Source: Wenzhouxiangella limi (GTDB lineage: Bacteria > Pseudomonadota > Gammaproteobacteria > Xanthomonadales > Wenzhouxiangellaceae). Taken from it: a DNA stretch of 64,000 nt. The stretch is from assembly GCF_010499265.1 (NCBI RefSeq), contig NZ_JAAGSC010000042.1, positions 72,389 to 136,388 of the forward strand, given 5' to 3'. This document shows, piece after piece, positions 16,709 to 24,948 of the stretch; position 1 is the stretch's first letter; each line of letters begins with the position of its first letter. The translations under genes and the position numbers were made by a program. The notes under the pieces are model-generated. The model made no database searches. It was not told where the DNA came from and worked only from the letters and a program-made list of their open reading frames with translations.

Positions 16709-19700
16709 CTACATATTCCGCCGATACTCCCCGCCCACCTCATACAGCGCGTGGCTGATCTGGCCCAGCGAGCAGGTCTTGACCGCTTCCATCAGCGCCT
16801 CGAAGGTGTTGCCGCGCGCTCGAGCGACGGTCTGCAGGTGTTTCAGGGCCGCGGCTGAGCGCTCGGCGTTGCGGGCCTGGAAGGCCTGGACGTTGGCGAC
16901 CTGCTGGCGTTTTTCTTCTTCGGTCGAGCGCATCAGCTCGATCTCGCCGCCCTCCTGTTCGCTGCCTTCAGGCGGCAGGAAGGTGTTGACGCCGACCAGG
17001 GGGAGCGAGCCGTCGTGTTTCTTGTGCTCGTAGTAAAGTGATTCGTCCTGAATCTTGCCGCGCTGGTACATGGTGTCCATGGCGCCGAGCACGCCGCCGC
17101 GCTCGGAGATGCGCTCGAATTCCGCGTAAACCGCTTCTTCGACCAGGTCGGTGAGCTGATCGATGACGTGGCTGCCGGTCCAGGGGTTTTCGCAGAAGTT
17201 CAGGCCCAGCTCCTTGTTGATGATCATCTGGATGGCCACCGCCCGACGCACGGACTCCTCGGTCGGGGTGGTGATGGCCTCGTCGAAGGCGTTGGTGTGC
17301 AGGCTGTTGCAGTTGTCGAACAGCGCGTAGAGGGCCTGGAGCGTGGTGCGGATGTCGTTGAACTGGATTTCCTGGGCGTGCAGCGAGCGGCCCGAGGTCT
17401 GGATGTGGTACTTCATCATCTGGGCGCGCTTGTCGGCGCCGTAGCGCTCGCGCATGGCCCGCGCCCAGATCCGGCGCGCGACCCGGCCGATGACAGCGTA
17501 TTCCGGGTCCATGCCGTTGGAGAAAAAGAAGCTCAAATTCGGCGCGAAGGCGTTGATGTCCATGCCCCGGGCCAGGTAGTACTCGACGATGGTGAAGCCG
17601 TTGGACAGGGTGAAAGCCAGCTGGCTGATCGGGTTGGCTCCGGCCTCGGCGATGTGGTAGCCGGAAATCGAGACCGAGTAGAAGTTGCGCACACCAAAGT
17701 CGATAAAGTACTGCTGGATGTCGCCCATCATGTGCAGGGCGAACTCGGTGGAAAAAATGCAGGTGTTCTGGGCCTGGTCTTCTTTGAGGATGTCGGCCTG
17801 GACGGTGCCGCGCACCACTTTCAGGGTGTCGGCCTTGATCTTTTGGTAGGTCTCGGCGTCAAGCAGCTGGTCGCCGGTCACGCCGAGCAGGCCTAGCCCC
17901 AGGCCGTCGCTGGTGCCCGGCAATTCGCCGGTATAGACGGGAGGATGGTCGCCGAGCAACTCGGCCTTTTTCTTCTCGGCCTGTTCCCACTGGCCGGACG
18001 CTTTGAGGTGTTTTTCGACCTGCTGGTCGACGGCGGCGTTCATGAACATCGCCATCAGCATCGGCGCCGGGCCGTTGATGGTCATCGACACCGAGGTCGT
18101 CGGGTCGGCCAGGTCAAAGCCCGAGTAGAGTTTTTTCAGGTCATCCAGGGTGGCGATGGAGACCCCGGAATTGCCGACCTTGCCGTAGATGTCGGGGCGC
18201 TCGGCCGGGTCTTCGCCGTAGAGGGTGACCGAGTCGAAGGCGGTCGACAGGCGCTTGGCCGGCTGACCTTCCGAGACGTAGTGGAAGCGCCGGTTGGTAC
18301 GCTCAGGCGTGCCCTCGCCGGCGAACATCCGGATCGGGTCTTCGTTGGCTCGACGGTAGGGGTAGACCCCGCCGGTGTAGGGGTAGTGGCCGGGCAGGTT
18401 CTCTTTCATCAAAAAGACCAGCAGATCGCCCCAGTCCCTGGTCTGCGGCGCGGCGATCTTGGGGATCTGCAGTTTCGACAGCGACTCGCGGTAGTTCGAG
18501 CCCGTGATGTCCTTGCCGCGGACCTGGTAGCGGTATTCGTCGGCTTCGACTGAGGCCTTGCGCTCGGGCCAGCGGGCGAGAAGGGCGCGGGCTTCTTCGG
18601 GGATGGCTTTGGCGGCTTCGGCGTAGCGTTGTGCGAGCAGTGCTGCCAGGTCCGATGGGGAACCCCCCTGCCCTTCGGCTGGACCGGGAGATATGGGCCC
18701 CGGCTCGGGGGCCGGGGCGACAGCGTTTGGATCGCTGTGGGCCGAAGCAGCCGGATTCTGGTGGGTCTGGCCTGGGGCGAGGGCGTTTTGCCCGGAATGA
18801 GCCGCGCCTGACGAGGCCGGCATGGCGGAGCTGGAGCCTGCAACATCGCCCAACGGAACCAGCGGCTCAAGGGCGTGGTCGGGTGCGAGTTCGTTCAAGA
18901 CTTCGTAATAATGCTGGGCGCGGCGGGCTTCTTCGGCCCAGCGCTGAATCTGATCGTTGATGGCCCGGCCCTGCTCCGCGATCTCGGCCAGGTAGCGCAC
19001 CCGAGAACCCGGAATCAGCACCGAAGGCTTCGGGTCCTTGTCGACCAGCTCAACCACCGGCGCAAAATCGCACCGCCCAGGGACCGCAGAATCCTCAGCA
19101 CCTGCATCTTGCTCGTAACCCGTAACCCGTAACCCGTAAACCTTATCCCTCACCAACCGACACAGATTGGCAAACATCCAAGTCACCCCCGGATCGTTGA
19201 ACTGCGAGGCGATCGTCGGATACACCGGCACGTCTTCATCGGCCAGGTCAAACGCCAGCCGGTTGCGCCGCCACTGCTTGCGCACGTCTCTGAGCGCGTC
19301 TTCGGCGCTCTGGCGATCGAACTTGTTCAAGACCACCAGTTCGGCGAAATCCAGCATGTCGATTTTTTCGAGCTGGCTGGCCGCGCCGTAGTCGGAGGTC
19401 ATGACGTAGACCGGGAAGTCGACGAGATCCACGACCTCGGAGTCGGACTGGCCGATACCGGCGGTTTCGAGGATGATCAGGTCAAAATCGCAGCTTTTGA
19501 GGAAATCCAGGCTGTCGGCAACGACTTCCGAGACCGCCAGATGCTGGCGCCGGGTGGCCATGGAGCGCATGAAGATACGCTCGGACCTGAGCGAGTTCAT
19601 CCGGATGCGATCGCCCAGCAGCGCCCCGCCGGTGCGCCGCCGGGTCGGGTCGACGGCCAGAACCGCGATGCGCATCTCGGGGAAATACTGGAGGAAGCGG

Positions 19701-20539
19701 TTCAGGAGCTCGTCGGTGACCGACGATTTGCCGGCCCCGCCGGTGCCGGTCAGGCCGAGGACTGGGGTTGGGGTTTGGCTTCGAGCGGCCTGGACCCCGG
19801 CTCGCTGGCCGGGGTGACAGGCCTTTTGGCCGGGTGGGAACGTGCCATTTTCGATCGCCGACAGCGCCCCGGCGATTTCAAGATCGCTCAGCCTCTCGGG
19901 CGAGCAGCGGCCCGACCCCGAAGAATCCTCCGACGCCAGCCCCAAACCCCCTGTCGTCCCGGCCCCCGAGCCGGGGCCCGACCCCGAAGAACCGAACCCC
20001 TGCCCCAACCCACCTGTCGCCCCGGCCCCCGAGCCGGGGCCTGACCCCTGCGCATCAGCTCGCTTCGATCGCCCCTCCCACGCCCGCGCCACCAGATCAT
20101 CGATCATCTCCACCAACCCCATCTTCATCCCGTCTTCCGGGTGGTAGATGCGGTTGACCCCGTAGTCCTGGAGTTGGCGAATCTCGGCCGGGGTGATGGT
20201 GCCGCCGCCGCCGCCGAAGACCTGGACGTGGCCCGCGCCCTGCTCGGCGAGCTGGTCGACCAGATAGCGGAAGAACTCGTTGTGGCCGCCCTGGTAGGAG
20301 CTGATGGCGACGGCGTCGGCGTCTTCGCACACGGCTGCGCGCACGATTTCGGCCACCGAGCGGTTGTGGCCCAGGTGGATAACCTCGCAGCCGCGCGCCT
20401 GGATCAGGCGGCGCATCAGGTGGATGGCGGCATCGTGGCCGTCGAACAGGCTGGCGGCGGTGACGACGCGCAGTGGCGCGGTCTGCGCCGGCGCGGCGGT
20501 GGTGAATCTTTGTTCGGCTGGTTGCGACATAAGGGTCAT
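16709..20539 (-). CDS. icmF: Fused isobutyryl-CoA mutase IcmF with repeat-expanded linkers
   Basis: This 1276-residue fusion of a B12 domain, a G-protein chaperone and an acyl-CoA mutase interconverts isobutyryl-CoA and n-butyryl-CoA (or related acyl-CoAs). The B12 domain (about 24-150) has D-G-H-D-A-A, A-I-S-S-Y-Q-G-G and F-G-G-G-G-G-T. The MeaI-like GTPase starts near 262 with G-T-G-G-A-G-K-S-S. The mutase barrel begins about 640 (Y-P-Y-T-G-G-V-Y-P-Y). Known IcmF proteins are about 1,090 residues. Most of the excess lies in linkers at about 152-260 and 553-640, which are rich in Gly, Ser, Ala and Pro and contain palindromic and tandem DNA repeats. The frame stays open, so the gene is probably functional. 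ATG at 20530 is an alternative start. Confidence 0.93.
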   Translation of the reverse strand: MTLMSQPAEQRFTTAAPAQTAPLRVVTAASLFDGHDAAIHLMRRLIQARGCEVIHLGHNRSVAEIVRAAVCEDADAVAISSYQGGHNEFFRYLVDQLAEQGAGHVQVFGGGGGTITPAEIRQLQDYGVNRIYHPEDGMKMGLVEMIDDLVARAWEGRSKRADAQGSGPGSGAGATGGLGQGFGSSGSGPGSGAGTTGGLGLASEDSSGSGRCSPERLSDLEIAGALSAIENGTFPPGQKACHPGQRAGVQAARSQTPTPVLGLTGTGGAGKSSVTDELLNRFLQYFPEMRIAVLAVDPTRRRTGGALLGDRIRMNSLRSERIFMRSMATRRQHLAVSEVVADSLDFLKSCDFDLIILETAGIGQSDSEVVDLVDFPVYVMTSDYGAASQLEKIDMLDFAELVVLNKFDRQSAEDALRDVRKQWRRNRLAFDLADEDVPVYPTIASQFNDPGVTWMFANLCRLVRDKVYGLRVTGYEQDAGAEDSAVPGRCDFAPVVELVDKDPKPSVLIPGSRVRYLAEIAEQGRAINDQIQRWAEEARRAQHYYEVLNELAPDHALEPLVPLGDVAGSSSAMPASSGAAHSGQNALAPGQTHQNPAASAHSDPNAVAPAPEPGPISPGPAEGQGGSPSDLAALLAQRYAEAAKAIPEEARALLARWPERKASVEADEYRYQVRGKDITGSNYRESLSKLQIPKIAAPQTRDWGDLLVFLMKENLPGHYPYTGGVYPYRRANEDPIRMFAGEGTPERTNRRFHYVSEGQPAKRLSTAFDSVTLYGEDPAERPDIYGKVGNSGVSIATLDDLKKLYSGFDLADPTTSVSMTINGPAPMLMAMFMNAAVDQQVEKHLKASGQWEQAEKKKAELLGDHPPVYTGELPGTSDGLGLGLLGVTGDQLLDAETYQKIKADTLKVVRGTVQADILKEDQAQNTCIFSTEFALHMMGDIQQYFIDFGVRNFYSVSISGYHIAEAGANPISQLAFTLSNGFTIVEYYLARGMDINAFAPNLSFFFSNGMDPEYAVIGRVARRIWARAMRERYGADKRAQMMKYHIQTSGRSLHAQEIQFNDIRTTLQALYALFDNCNSLHTNAFDEAITTPTEESVRRAVAIQMIINKELGLNFCENPWTGSHVIDQLTDLVEEAVYAEFERISERGGVLGAMDTMYQRGKIQDESLYYEHKKHDGSLPLVGVNTFLPPEGSEQEGGEIELMRSTEEEKRQQVANVQAFQARNAERSAAALKHLQTVARARGNTFEALMEAVKTCSLGQISHALYEVGGEYRRNM
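18695..18723 (+). repeat. Palindromic REP-like element inside icmF, copy 1
   Basis: The plus strand reads GGGCCCCGGCTCGGGGGCCG and then GGGCGACAG. GGCCCCGGCTC pairs with the following GGGGCCGGGG-type arm. It lies in the linker between the GTPase and mutase domains and encodes an A-P-A-P-E-P-G-P stretch. Its orientation is the same as copy 2 and opposite to copies 3 and 4. Confidence 0.7.
19114..19142 (+). repeat. Heptanucleotide tandem repeat CGTAACC in icmF
   Basis: Three exact copies of CGTAACC (19114-19134) are followed by a fourth with an extra A (19135-19142). The tract lies within the icmF reading frame, encoding V-Y-G-L-R-V-T-G-Y on the minus strand. Seven is not a multiple of three, so gain or loss of one unit would shift the frame. 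Confidence 0.85.
19791..19820 (+). repeat. Palindromic REP-like element inside icmF, copy 2
   Basis: The plus strand reads TGGACCCCGGCTCGCTGGCC then GGGGTGACAG. ACCCCGG and CCGGGGT are the stem arms. It lies just before the GTPase domain and encodes C-H-P-G-Q-R-A-G-V-Q. It shares the core and the terminal GACAG with the other icmF copies. Confidence 0.7.
19911..20045 (+). repeat. 66-bp tandem duplication carrying REP-like copies 3 and 4, inside icmF
   Basis: Two adjacent ~66-bp units (19911-19976 and 19977-20042) share CCCGACCCCGAAGAA at the start and a palindromic CCGGCCCCCGAGCCGGGG core at the end. The cores, with CTGTCG before them, lie at 19951-19982 and 20014-20045. Read leftward in the gene they encode two ~22-residue repeats containing G-S-G-P-G-S-G-A-G. 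This is the linker between the B12 and GTPase domains. Confidence 0.8.
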
Positions 20540-20608
20540 TTTAGCGCGCTGGCCAAAAATTGATGCAGATCAGATACACATGGTCCGCGGGTGGTTCATA
20601 ATTGATGC
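20540..20608. promoter_or_regulatory. Divergent icmF / arsR-type regulator region with direct repeats
   Basis: These 69 bp separate two divergent genes. AATTGATGCA occurs at 20558-20567 and again at 20600-20609, each followed by GATCAG a few bases later. The second copy covers the regulator start codon. This could be an autoregulatory binding site, but no experiment or family consensus supports it. Confidence 0.35.
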
Positions 20609-20953
20609 ATGGATCAGGCCGTTACAACAATGAACAACTTTCCCAAGCCCCCGCCGGAGGAAATGGCAGAGCATGCCGAGCAGGCCGCGCAGTTTCTCAA
20701 ACTGATGGCCAACCCGCATCGGCTGATGATTCTCTGCCACCTTCTGGACAAGGAATTTTCGGTTGGCGAACTCAACGAGCACCTGCCGCTGAGCCAGTCT
20801 GCGCTGTCCCAGCACCTGGCGGTGCTGCGCAACGCGAGTCTGGTCACCACCCGGCGCGATCAGCAGGTGATCTACTACTCGCTGGCCAGCAATGAGGTGC
20901 GCGGCGTGATGGGCGAGCTCTACAACCAGTTCTGTCGCCCGCACTGCGGCTAG
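20609..20953 (+). CDS. ArsR-family regulator of BigR/SqrR (persulfide-sensing) type
   Basis: This is a 114-residue winged-helix repressor. The recognition region reads L-S-Q-S-A-L-S-Q-H-L-A-V-L-R and the wing is T-T-R-R-D-Q-Q-V-I-Y-Y-S-L. Cysteines are at 43 (I-L-C-H-L-L), 109 and 113. BigR and SqrR sense persulfides through Cys near 41-42 and 107-108, so C43 and C109 align well with that pair, whereas metal-binding ArsR motifs (E-L-C-V-C-D-L) are absent. An internal ATG at 20630 is a possible alternative start. Its TAG stop lies in the left arm of the palindromic element at 20950. Nearby DUF2892 and DsrE-like genes support a sulfur role. Confidence 0.85.
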   Translation: MDQAVTTMNNFPKPPPEEMAEHAEQAAQFLKLMANPHRLMILCHLLDKEFSVGELNEHLPLSQSALSQHLAVLRNASLVTTRRDQQVIYYSLASNEVRGVMGELYNQFCRPHCG

Positions 20954-21218
20954 TGGGCCATGCGGCTAATTAGGTAACGCTCAGCCGTCGCACAAGCGTT
21001 GTGGGCAAGGCGCGCGAGCGCAGGACTGGCCGTCGCCAATTCAAGCGAGTGGAACGCAGCCCACGGCGCTTGTGCGGCGGCCCTGCGGGAGCCACTGTGC
21101 TGGCGCGACTCGGCGTTGCGTTCCTTGGCAAGGGCTGGCCATTCCCTGCGGAACGCGCCTTGATTCGCGCCAGCACAGTGACTCTGAGCGCTACCTAATT
21201 AGCCGCATGGCCCACTAG
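20950..21218. mobile_element. MITE-like palindromic element with 35-bp terminal inverted repeats
   Basis: The terminal arms 20950-20984 and 21184-21218 are inverted copies matching at 34 of 35 positions, both ending in CTAG outward. Inside lie two hairpins: GCCGTCGCACAAGCG at 20984-20998 pairs with 21067-21081 (14 of 15), and CACTGTGCTGGCGCGA at 21093-21108 pairs perfectly with 21165-21180. There is no coding sequence. CTAG at both ends may be a 4-bp target duplication. Both neighbouring convergent genes take their TAG stop from these CTAG ends. Confidence 0.8.
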
Positions 21219-22699
21219 CGTTTCTTCCCAAACAGGATCCCCATCAGGTTGCGCGAAAGTTCGCGGCCGATGGTGTTGCCCACCGTGCGCATGGTGGACT
21301 TGAGGAAGGCCTCGCCGGTCGACTGACGGCGCGAAGAGCGCTGACGCGGCGGCGATTCCGCATCGCGCCGGGCCTTTTCGGCCGCGGCCCGCTCGGCCTG
21401 CTCCTGCGCCGCCTCGGCGGCGGCTTCGGCCTGCTGCTGCAAGACCTCGTAGGCCGACTCGCGGTCCAGGGTGGTGTCGTACTTGGCCCCCACCGGGCTG
21501 CGCGCGCGTACCTGGGCGCGTTCCTGTTCGTCAAGCGGCCCCATGCGGCAGCGCGGCGGTGAAATCAGGGTCTTCTCCACCGGCTGCGGAATCCCCTTCT
21601 CGCCCAGGGTCGAGACCAGCGCCTCGCCCACGCCCAGCGTCGTGATGGCGCCGACCACGTCCAGCCCGGGCCGGGGCACGAAAGTCTCGGCGGCGGCACG
21701 AACGGCCTTCTGGTCCCTGGGGGTGAAGGCGCGCAGCGCGTGCTGGACGCGGTTGCCCAGCTGGCCCAGGATCTCGTCGGGCACATCGTCGGGATTTTGC
21801 GAACAGAAGTACACGCCCACGCCCTTGGAGCGGATCAGGCGCACGACCTGCTCGACGCGCTGCAGCAGCGCCGGCGGGGCGTCGTCGAACAGCAGATGGG
21901 CCTCGTCGAACACAAACACCAGTTTGGGTTTGTCGGGATCACCGACCTCGGGCAGCTGCTCGAACAGCTCGGACAAAAGCCACAGGAGAAAGGTCGAGTA
22001 CAGCCGGGGCTTGAGGATCAGGCGTTCGGCCGAGAGCAGGTTGATCACGCCGCGCCCGGACAAGTCGGTGCGCATCAGGTCGGCCAGCTCCAGCGCCGGT
22101 TCGGCAAAGAAATGCTCGGCGCCGTCGGCCTCCAGGCTCAGCAGGCGGCGCTGGATGGCGCCGATCGAGGCGGTGTTGACCAGGCCAAAGCGGGTGCTGA
22201 CCTCCTGACGGTTTTCGGCCACATGGTGGAGCAGCGCGCGCAGGTCTTTCAGATCCAGCAGCAGCATCCCGGCCTCGTCGGCGACCCGGAAAACCACGTT
22301 GAGCACGCCCTCCTGGGTGTCGTTGAGGCCGAGCATGCGCGCCAGCAGGGTCGGACCGATCTGGGTGACCGTAGCGCGCACCGGATGCCCGGCCTCACCC
22401 CACAGGTCCCAGAACACCACCGGGCTGGGCTCGGGCCGGTAGCCCTCGATGCCGATGCGCTCGACGCGCTCATCGATCTTGGGGTGCGGCGTGCCGGGCG
22501 CGGCCAGGCCTGAGACATCGCCCTTGGCGTCGGCCATGAACACCGGCACCCCCATGCGCGAGAATCCTTCGGCCAGCACCAGCAGGGTGACGGTCTTGCC
22601 GGTGCCGGTGGCGCCGGCGACCAGACCGTGACGATTGGCGTATTGCCCGGCCAGATGAACCGGATGTTCGCCTTTACCGAGCAGGATGGAGTCAGTCAT
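21215..22699 (-). CDS. yjgR: HerA/FtsK-like P-loop ATPase, YjgR (DUF853) family
   Basis: This 494-residue cytoplasmic ATPase has Walker [10 protein letters not shown] near residue 30, Walker [10 protein letters not shown] near 260, and the DUF853 hallmarks [11 protein letters not shown] and [10 protein letters not shown]. The C-terminal ~80 residues are a charged Ala/Glu/Arg coiled coil ending in basic residues (F-G-K-K-R). The family is widespread in proteobacteria and related to HerA DNA-pumping ATPases, but its role is not established. It is convergent with the ArsR-type gene, and its stop lies in the right end of the palindromic element. Confidence 0.92.
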   Translation of the reverse strand: MTDSILLGKGEHPVHLAGQYANRHGLVAGATGTGKTVTLLVLAEGFSRMGVPVFMADAKGDVSGLAAPGTPHPKIDERVERIGIEGYRPEPSPVVFWDLWGEAGHPVRATVTQIGPTLLARMLGLNDTQEGVLNVVFRVADEAGMLLLDLKDLRALLHHVAENRQEVSTRFGLVNTASIGAIQRRLLSLEADGAEHFFAEPALELADLMRTDLSGRGVINLLSAERLILKPRLYSTFLLWLLSELFEQLPEVGDPDKPKLVFVFDEAHLLFDDAPPALLQRVEQVVRLIRSKGVGVYFCSQNPDDVPDEILGQLGNRVQHALRAFTPRDQKAVRAAAETFVPRPGLDVVGAITTLGVGEALVSTLGEKGIPQPVEKTLISPPRCRMGPLDEQERAQVRARSPVGAKYDTTLDRESAYEVLQQQAEAAAEAAQEQAERAAAEKARRDAESPPRQRSSRRQSTGEAFLKSTMRTVGNTIGRELSRNLMGILFGKKR

Positions 22700-22743
22700 G
22701 ACAGGATAGTAGCGTAATCAACGCCATCCGGCTGGTTGCTTTT

Positions 22744-22802
22744 ATATTAGTAAGTCCTTATTCTTTGGACTGCATCCGCACTTTCATTTCAAGGATCCGA
22801 CC
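22744..22802 (+). promoter_or_regulatory. AT-rich upstream region of DUF2892 gene with inverted repeat
   Basis: The leader holds an unusually AT-rich stretch (TTATATTAGTAAGTCCTTAT) for this genome. AGTCC (22753-22757) and GGACT (22767-22771) form a short inverted repeat 9 bp apart. AAGGA precedes the start codon. It could hold the promoter and an operator for the nearby BigR-like regulator, which is untested inference. Confidence 0.35.
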
Positions 22803-23006
22803 ATGAATATTGACCGTTTCGTTTTCGCATTTGCCGGCGTGATCATCCTGATCAGCCTCGGGCTTTCCCAGGTTCACAGCGTTCACTGGCTCTGGCTGAC
22901 CGCCTTTGTCGGCCTGAACATGCTCCAGGCGGCATTTACCGGCTTCTGCCCGCTGGCCAAGATCCTCAAGGCCGCCGGCGGCAAGCCGGGTCACGCTTTC
23001 GAGTGA
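22803..23006 (+). CDS. DUF2892 (YgaP-like) inner-membrane protein
   Basis: This 67-residue protein has two hydrophobic segments (about 8-24 and 28-45) and the DUF2892 C-terminus G-F-C-P-L-A-K-I-L. It matches the membrane domain that in YgaP is fused to a rhodanese and that also occurs as a free protein in BigR-type sulfide detoxification operons. A good ribosome site (AAGGA) precedes ATG. The gene is followed after 32 bp by an exported DsrE-like protein. No rhodanese or persulfide dioxygenase gene is nearby. Confidence 0.88.
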   Translation: MNIDRFVFAFAGVIILISLGLSQVHSVHWLWLTAFVGLNMLQAAFTGFCPLAKILKAAGGKPGHAFE

Positions 23007-23038
23007 CCGCCTTACCCTTTTCGCTCCAAGGAGATCTC

Positions 23039-23569
23039 ATGAACCGTTCCGCTTCCCTGCTGATTCGTACGCTGGCGATCGCCGTGCTGGCGCTGATGCT
23101 CGCCGCCCCCGCCCTGGCCGACCACCATCGCGGCGGTGACGATCCGGACCGTGAACGCGGTGAACACCACGGCCAGCGCGGCCATCACGGCGGCGGCATG
23201 GGCGGCGGACGCGAACACCGCCTGTTCGTGACCGTCACCGCCAGCGCCACCCAGGACCGCGCGATGCCACTGACGCTGGCCAACAAGGCGCTCGACCAGG
23301 GCCTGGAAGTGCGCGTGCTGCTGTGCGGTGACGGCGCCGAACTGGCCCTGGCCGACTACCAGGCCGAGCGCTTCGACCCACCCGGCGTGACCCCGAAAGA
23401 CCTGCTCGGACGGCTGCTGAGCAATGGCGCCACCGTGGAGGTCTGCGCCATTTTCCTGCCCAACACCGACTACGACGAAGACGATCTGACCGACGGCATC
23501 GGCGTCGGCGCGCCGGATGATGTCGCCGAATACATGATGGGGCCAAGGACGCGGATCTTCTCGAACTGA
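23039..23569 (+). CDS. Exported DsrE-like protein with His/Gly-rich segment
   Basis: This 176-residue protein has a signal peptide (residues 1-27, ending A-P-A-L-A), then a His-, Gly- and Asp-rich stretch at about 29-60 with roughly ten His. A DsrE/DsrF-like alpha/beta domain follows at about 61-176. Cys96 (V-L-L-C-G-D-G-A) and Cys136 (V-E-V-C-A-I-F) are the only cysteines. C136 lies where DsrE-family proteins carry the persulfide-forming Cys. The His-rich part could bind metal. ATG at 23039 has AAGGAG upstream. Sulfur handling in the periplasm is inference from fold and the DUF2892 neighbour. Confidence 0.75.
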   Translation: MNRSASLLIRTLAIAVLALMLAAPALADHHRGGDDPDRERGEHHGQRGHHGGGMGGGREHRLFVTVTASATQDRAMPLTLANKALDQGLEVRVLLCGDGAELALADYQAERFDPPGVTPKDLLGRLLSNGATVEVCAIFLPNTDYDEDDLTDGIGVGAPDDVAEYMMGPRTRIFSN

Positions 23570-23618
23570 ACATCGCTGAAACCTTCCGCCCTGCCGATTC
23601 CGCTAGACTAGAAAGGTT

Positions 23619-23658
23619 GCGTCGCCCGGCCGCTTGGTCGCGCCGGGGGGCGCTTTTC
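23619..23658 (+). terminator. Probable rho-independent terminator after the DsrE-like gene
   Basis: GCG-TCG-CCCGGC (23619-23630) can pair with GCCGGG-GGG-CGC ending at 23653, followed by TTTTCCTT. The stem has an internal mismatch, so strength is uncertain. It would separate the DsrE-like transcript from the leucine dehydrogenase gene. Confidence 0.5.
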
Positions 23659-23737
23659 CTTATTCCGGCCGGTTCTTCGGGGTTCCGGCCCAGTCTTGAG
23701 CCTGCGACACAGAAGCGCGGGCGCCGGAGGTCTTAGC

Positions 23738-24841
23738 ATGAATCTGTTTGAAATCATCGACACGACCGAGCACGAGCAGGTCGTGTTCTGCCACAACAAG
23801 GATGCCGGGCTCAAGGGCATCATCGCCATCCACAACACCACCCTGGGCCCGGCCCTGGGCGGCTTGCGCATGTGGCCCTACGCCACCGAGCAGGAGGCGC
23901 TGGAAGACGTGCTCAGGCTTTCGCGCGGGATGAGCTACAAGGCCGCCGTGGCCGGCCTGAACCTGGGCGGCGGCAAGTCGGTGCTGATCGGCGACCCGCG
24001 CAAGGACAAGTCCGAGGCGCTGTTTCGCTCGTTCGGCCGCTTTATCGAGTCGCTGCACGGGCGCTACATCACCGCCGAGGACGTCGGCATCGACGTCAAC
24101 GACATGGAATACGTGTTCCAGGAAACCGACAACTGCGTTGGCGTCCACCAGGTCCACGGCGGCTCGGGCGACCCGTCGCCGTTTACCGCCTTCGGCACGC
24201 TGCAGGGCATCCGCGCCTCGCTCTCGCGCCGCTTCAACGACGAGGAAGTCGGCAACTACAGCTACGCCGTCCAGGGCGTGGGCCACGTTGGCTTCGAGTT
24301 GGTCAAGCTGCTGCGTGCCCAGAATGCAAAAGTGTTCGTCACCGACATCAACGAAGACGCCGTCGCCCAGGCCGTGGATTTAGGCTGCGAAGCGGTAAGC
24401 CTGGACGATATCTACGAGGTCGACGCCGACGTGTTCTGCCCGACCGCGCTGGGCGCGGTGGTCAACGAGCGTACCCTGCCCCGCTTTCGCTTCAAGATCG
24501 TGTGCGGCGCGGCCAACAACCAACTGGCCACGGAGGAGTGCGGCAACGAGCTCGAGGAGCGCGGCATCCTTTACGCGCCCGATTACGCGGTCAACGCCGG
24601 CGGCCTGATGAACGTCTCGATCGAGTTCGAAGGCTACAACCGCGAACGCGCCAAGCGCATGATGCGCACGATTTATTACAACGTCTCCAAGATCTTCCAG
24701 ATCGCCCAGCGCGACGGCATCCCGACCTGGAAAGCCGCCGACCGCATGGCCGAGGAACGCATCGCTACCATCGGCAAACTCAAGCTGCCCTTCATGGGCC
24801 GCTCGCATCGCTTCCCGGGGCGGGAGCGGGGGAATCAGTAG
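23738..24841 (+). CDS. ldh: Leucine dehydrogenase (Glu/Leu/Phe/Val dehydrogenase family)
   Basis: This 367-residue NAD-dependent enzyme deaminates leucine and other branched-chain amino acids to 2-oxo acids. The substrate domain has G-G-L-R-M-W and the catalytic Lys region S-Y-K-A-A-V-A-G-L-N-L-G-G-G-K-S. The NAD domain has G-V-G-H-V-G-F near residue 185. Length and motifs fit leucine dehydrogenase better than the longer glutamate dehydrogenases. The start is supported by GGAGG eight bases upstream. A very strong terminator follows. It can feed isovaleryl-CoA dehydrogenase and HMG-CoA lyase encoded about 12 kb away. Confidence 0.9.
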   Translation: MNLFEIIDTTEHEQVVFCHNKDAGLKGIIAIHNTTLGPALGGLRMWPYATEQEALEDVLRLSRGMSYKAAVAGLNLGGGKSVLIGDPRKDKSEALFRSFGRFIESLHGRYITAEDVGIDVNDMEYVFQETDNCVGVHQVHGGSGDPSPFTAFGTLQGIRASLSRRFNDEEVGNYSYAVQGVGHVGFELVKLLRAQNAKVFVTDINEDAVAQAVDLGCEAVSLDDIYEVDADVFCPTALGAVVNERTLPRFRFKIVCGAANNQLATEECGNELEERGILYAPDYAVNAGGLMNVSIEFEGYNRERAKRMMRTIYYNVSKIFQIAQRDGIPTWKAADRMAEERIATIGKLKLPFMGRSHRFPGRERGNQ

Positions 24842-24871
24842 GATTTCTCCCAGCAAAGAAACAATCGGTAT

Positions 24872-24906
24872 AAAAAACGCCGCGGCAAAGAACCGCGGCG
24901 TTTTTT
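24872..24906. terminator. Strong bidirectional intrinsic terminator
   Basis: AAAAAACGCCGCGG (24872-24885) and CCGCGGCGTTTTTT (24893-24906) form a perfect stem of 14 bp around a 7-base loop, with T tracts for both directions. It ends the leucine dehydrogenase transcript from the left and the leftward TonB receptor/secreted protein transcript from the right. Confidence 0.93.
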
Positions 24907-24948
24907 ATTGGCTTGCCGTAAAGACAAAAGCCAGGTTGTAAGCAGAGC

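Noticed and set aside
16709-20539. Methylmalonyl-CoA mutase MutB
   Set aside because: The order B12 domain, GTPase, mutase in one chain is that of IcmF; MutB has the B12 domain at the C-terminus and no GTPase.
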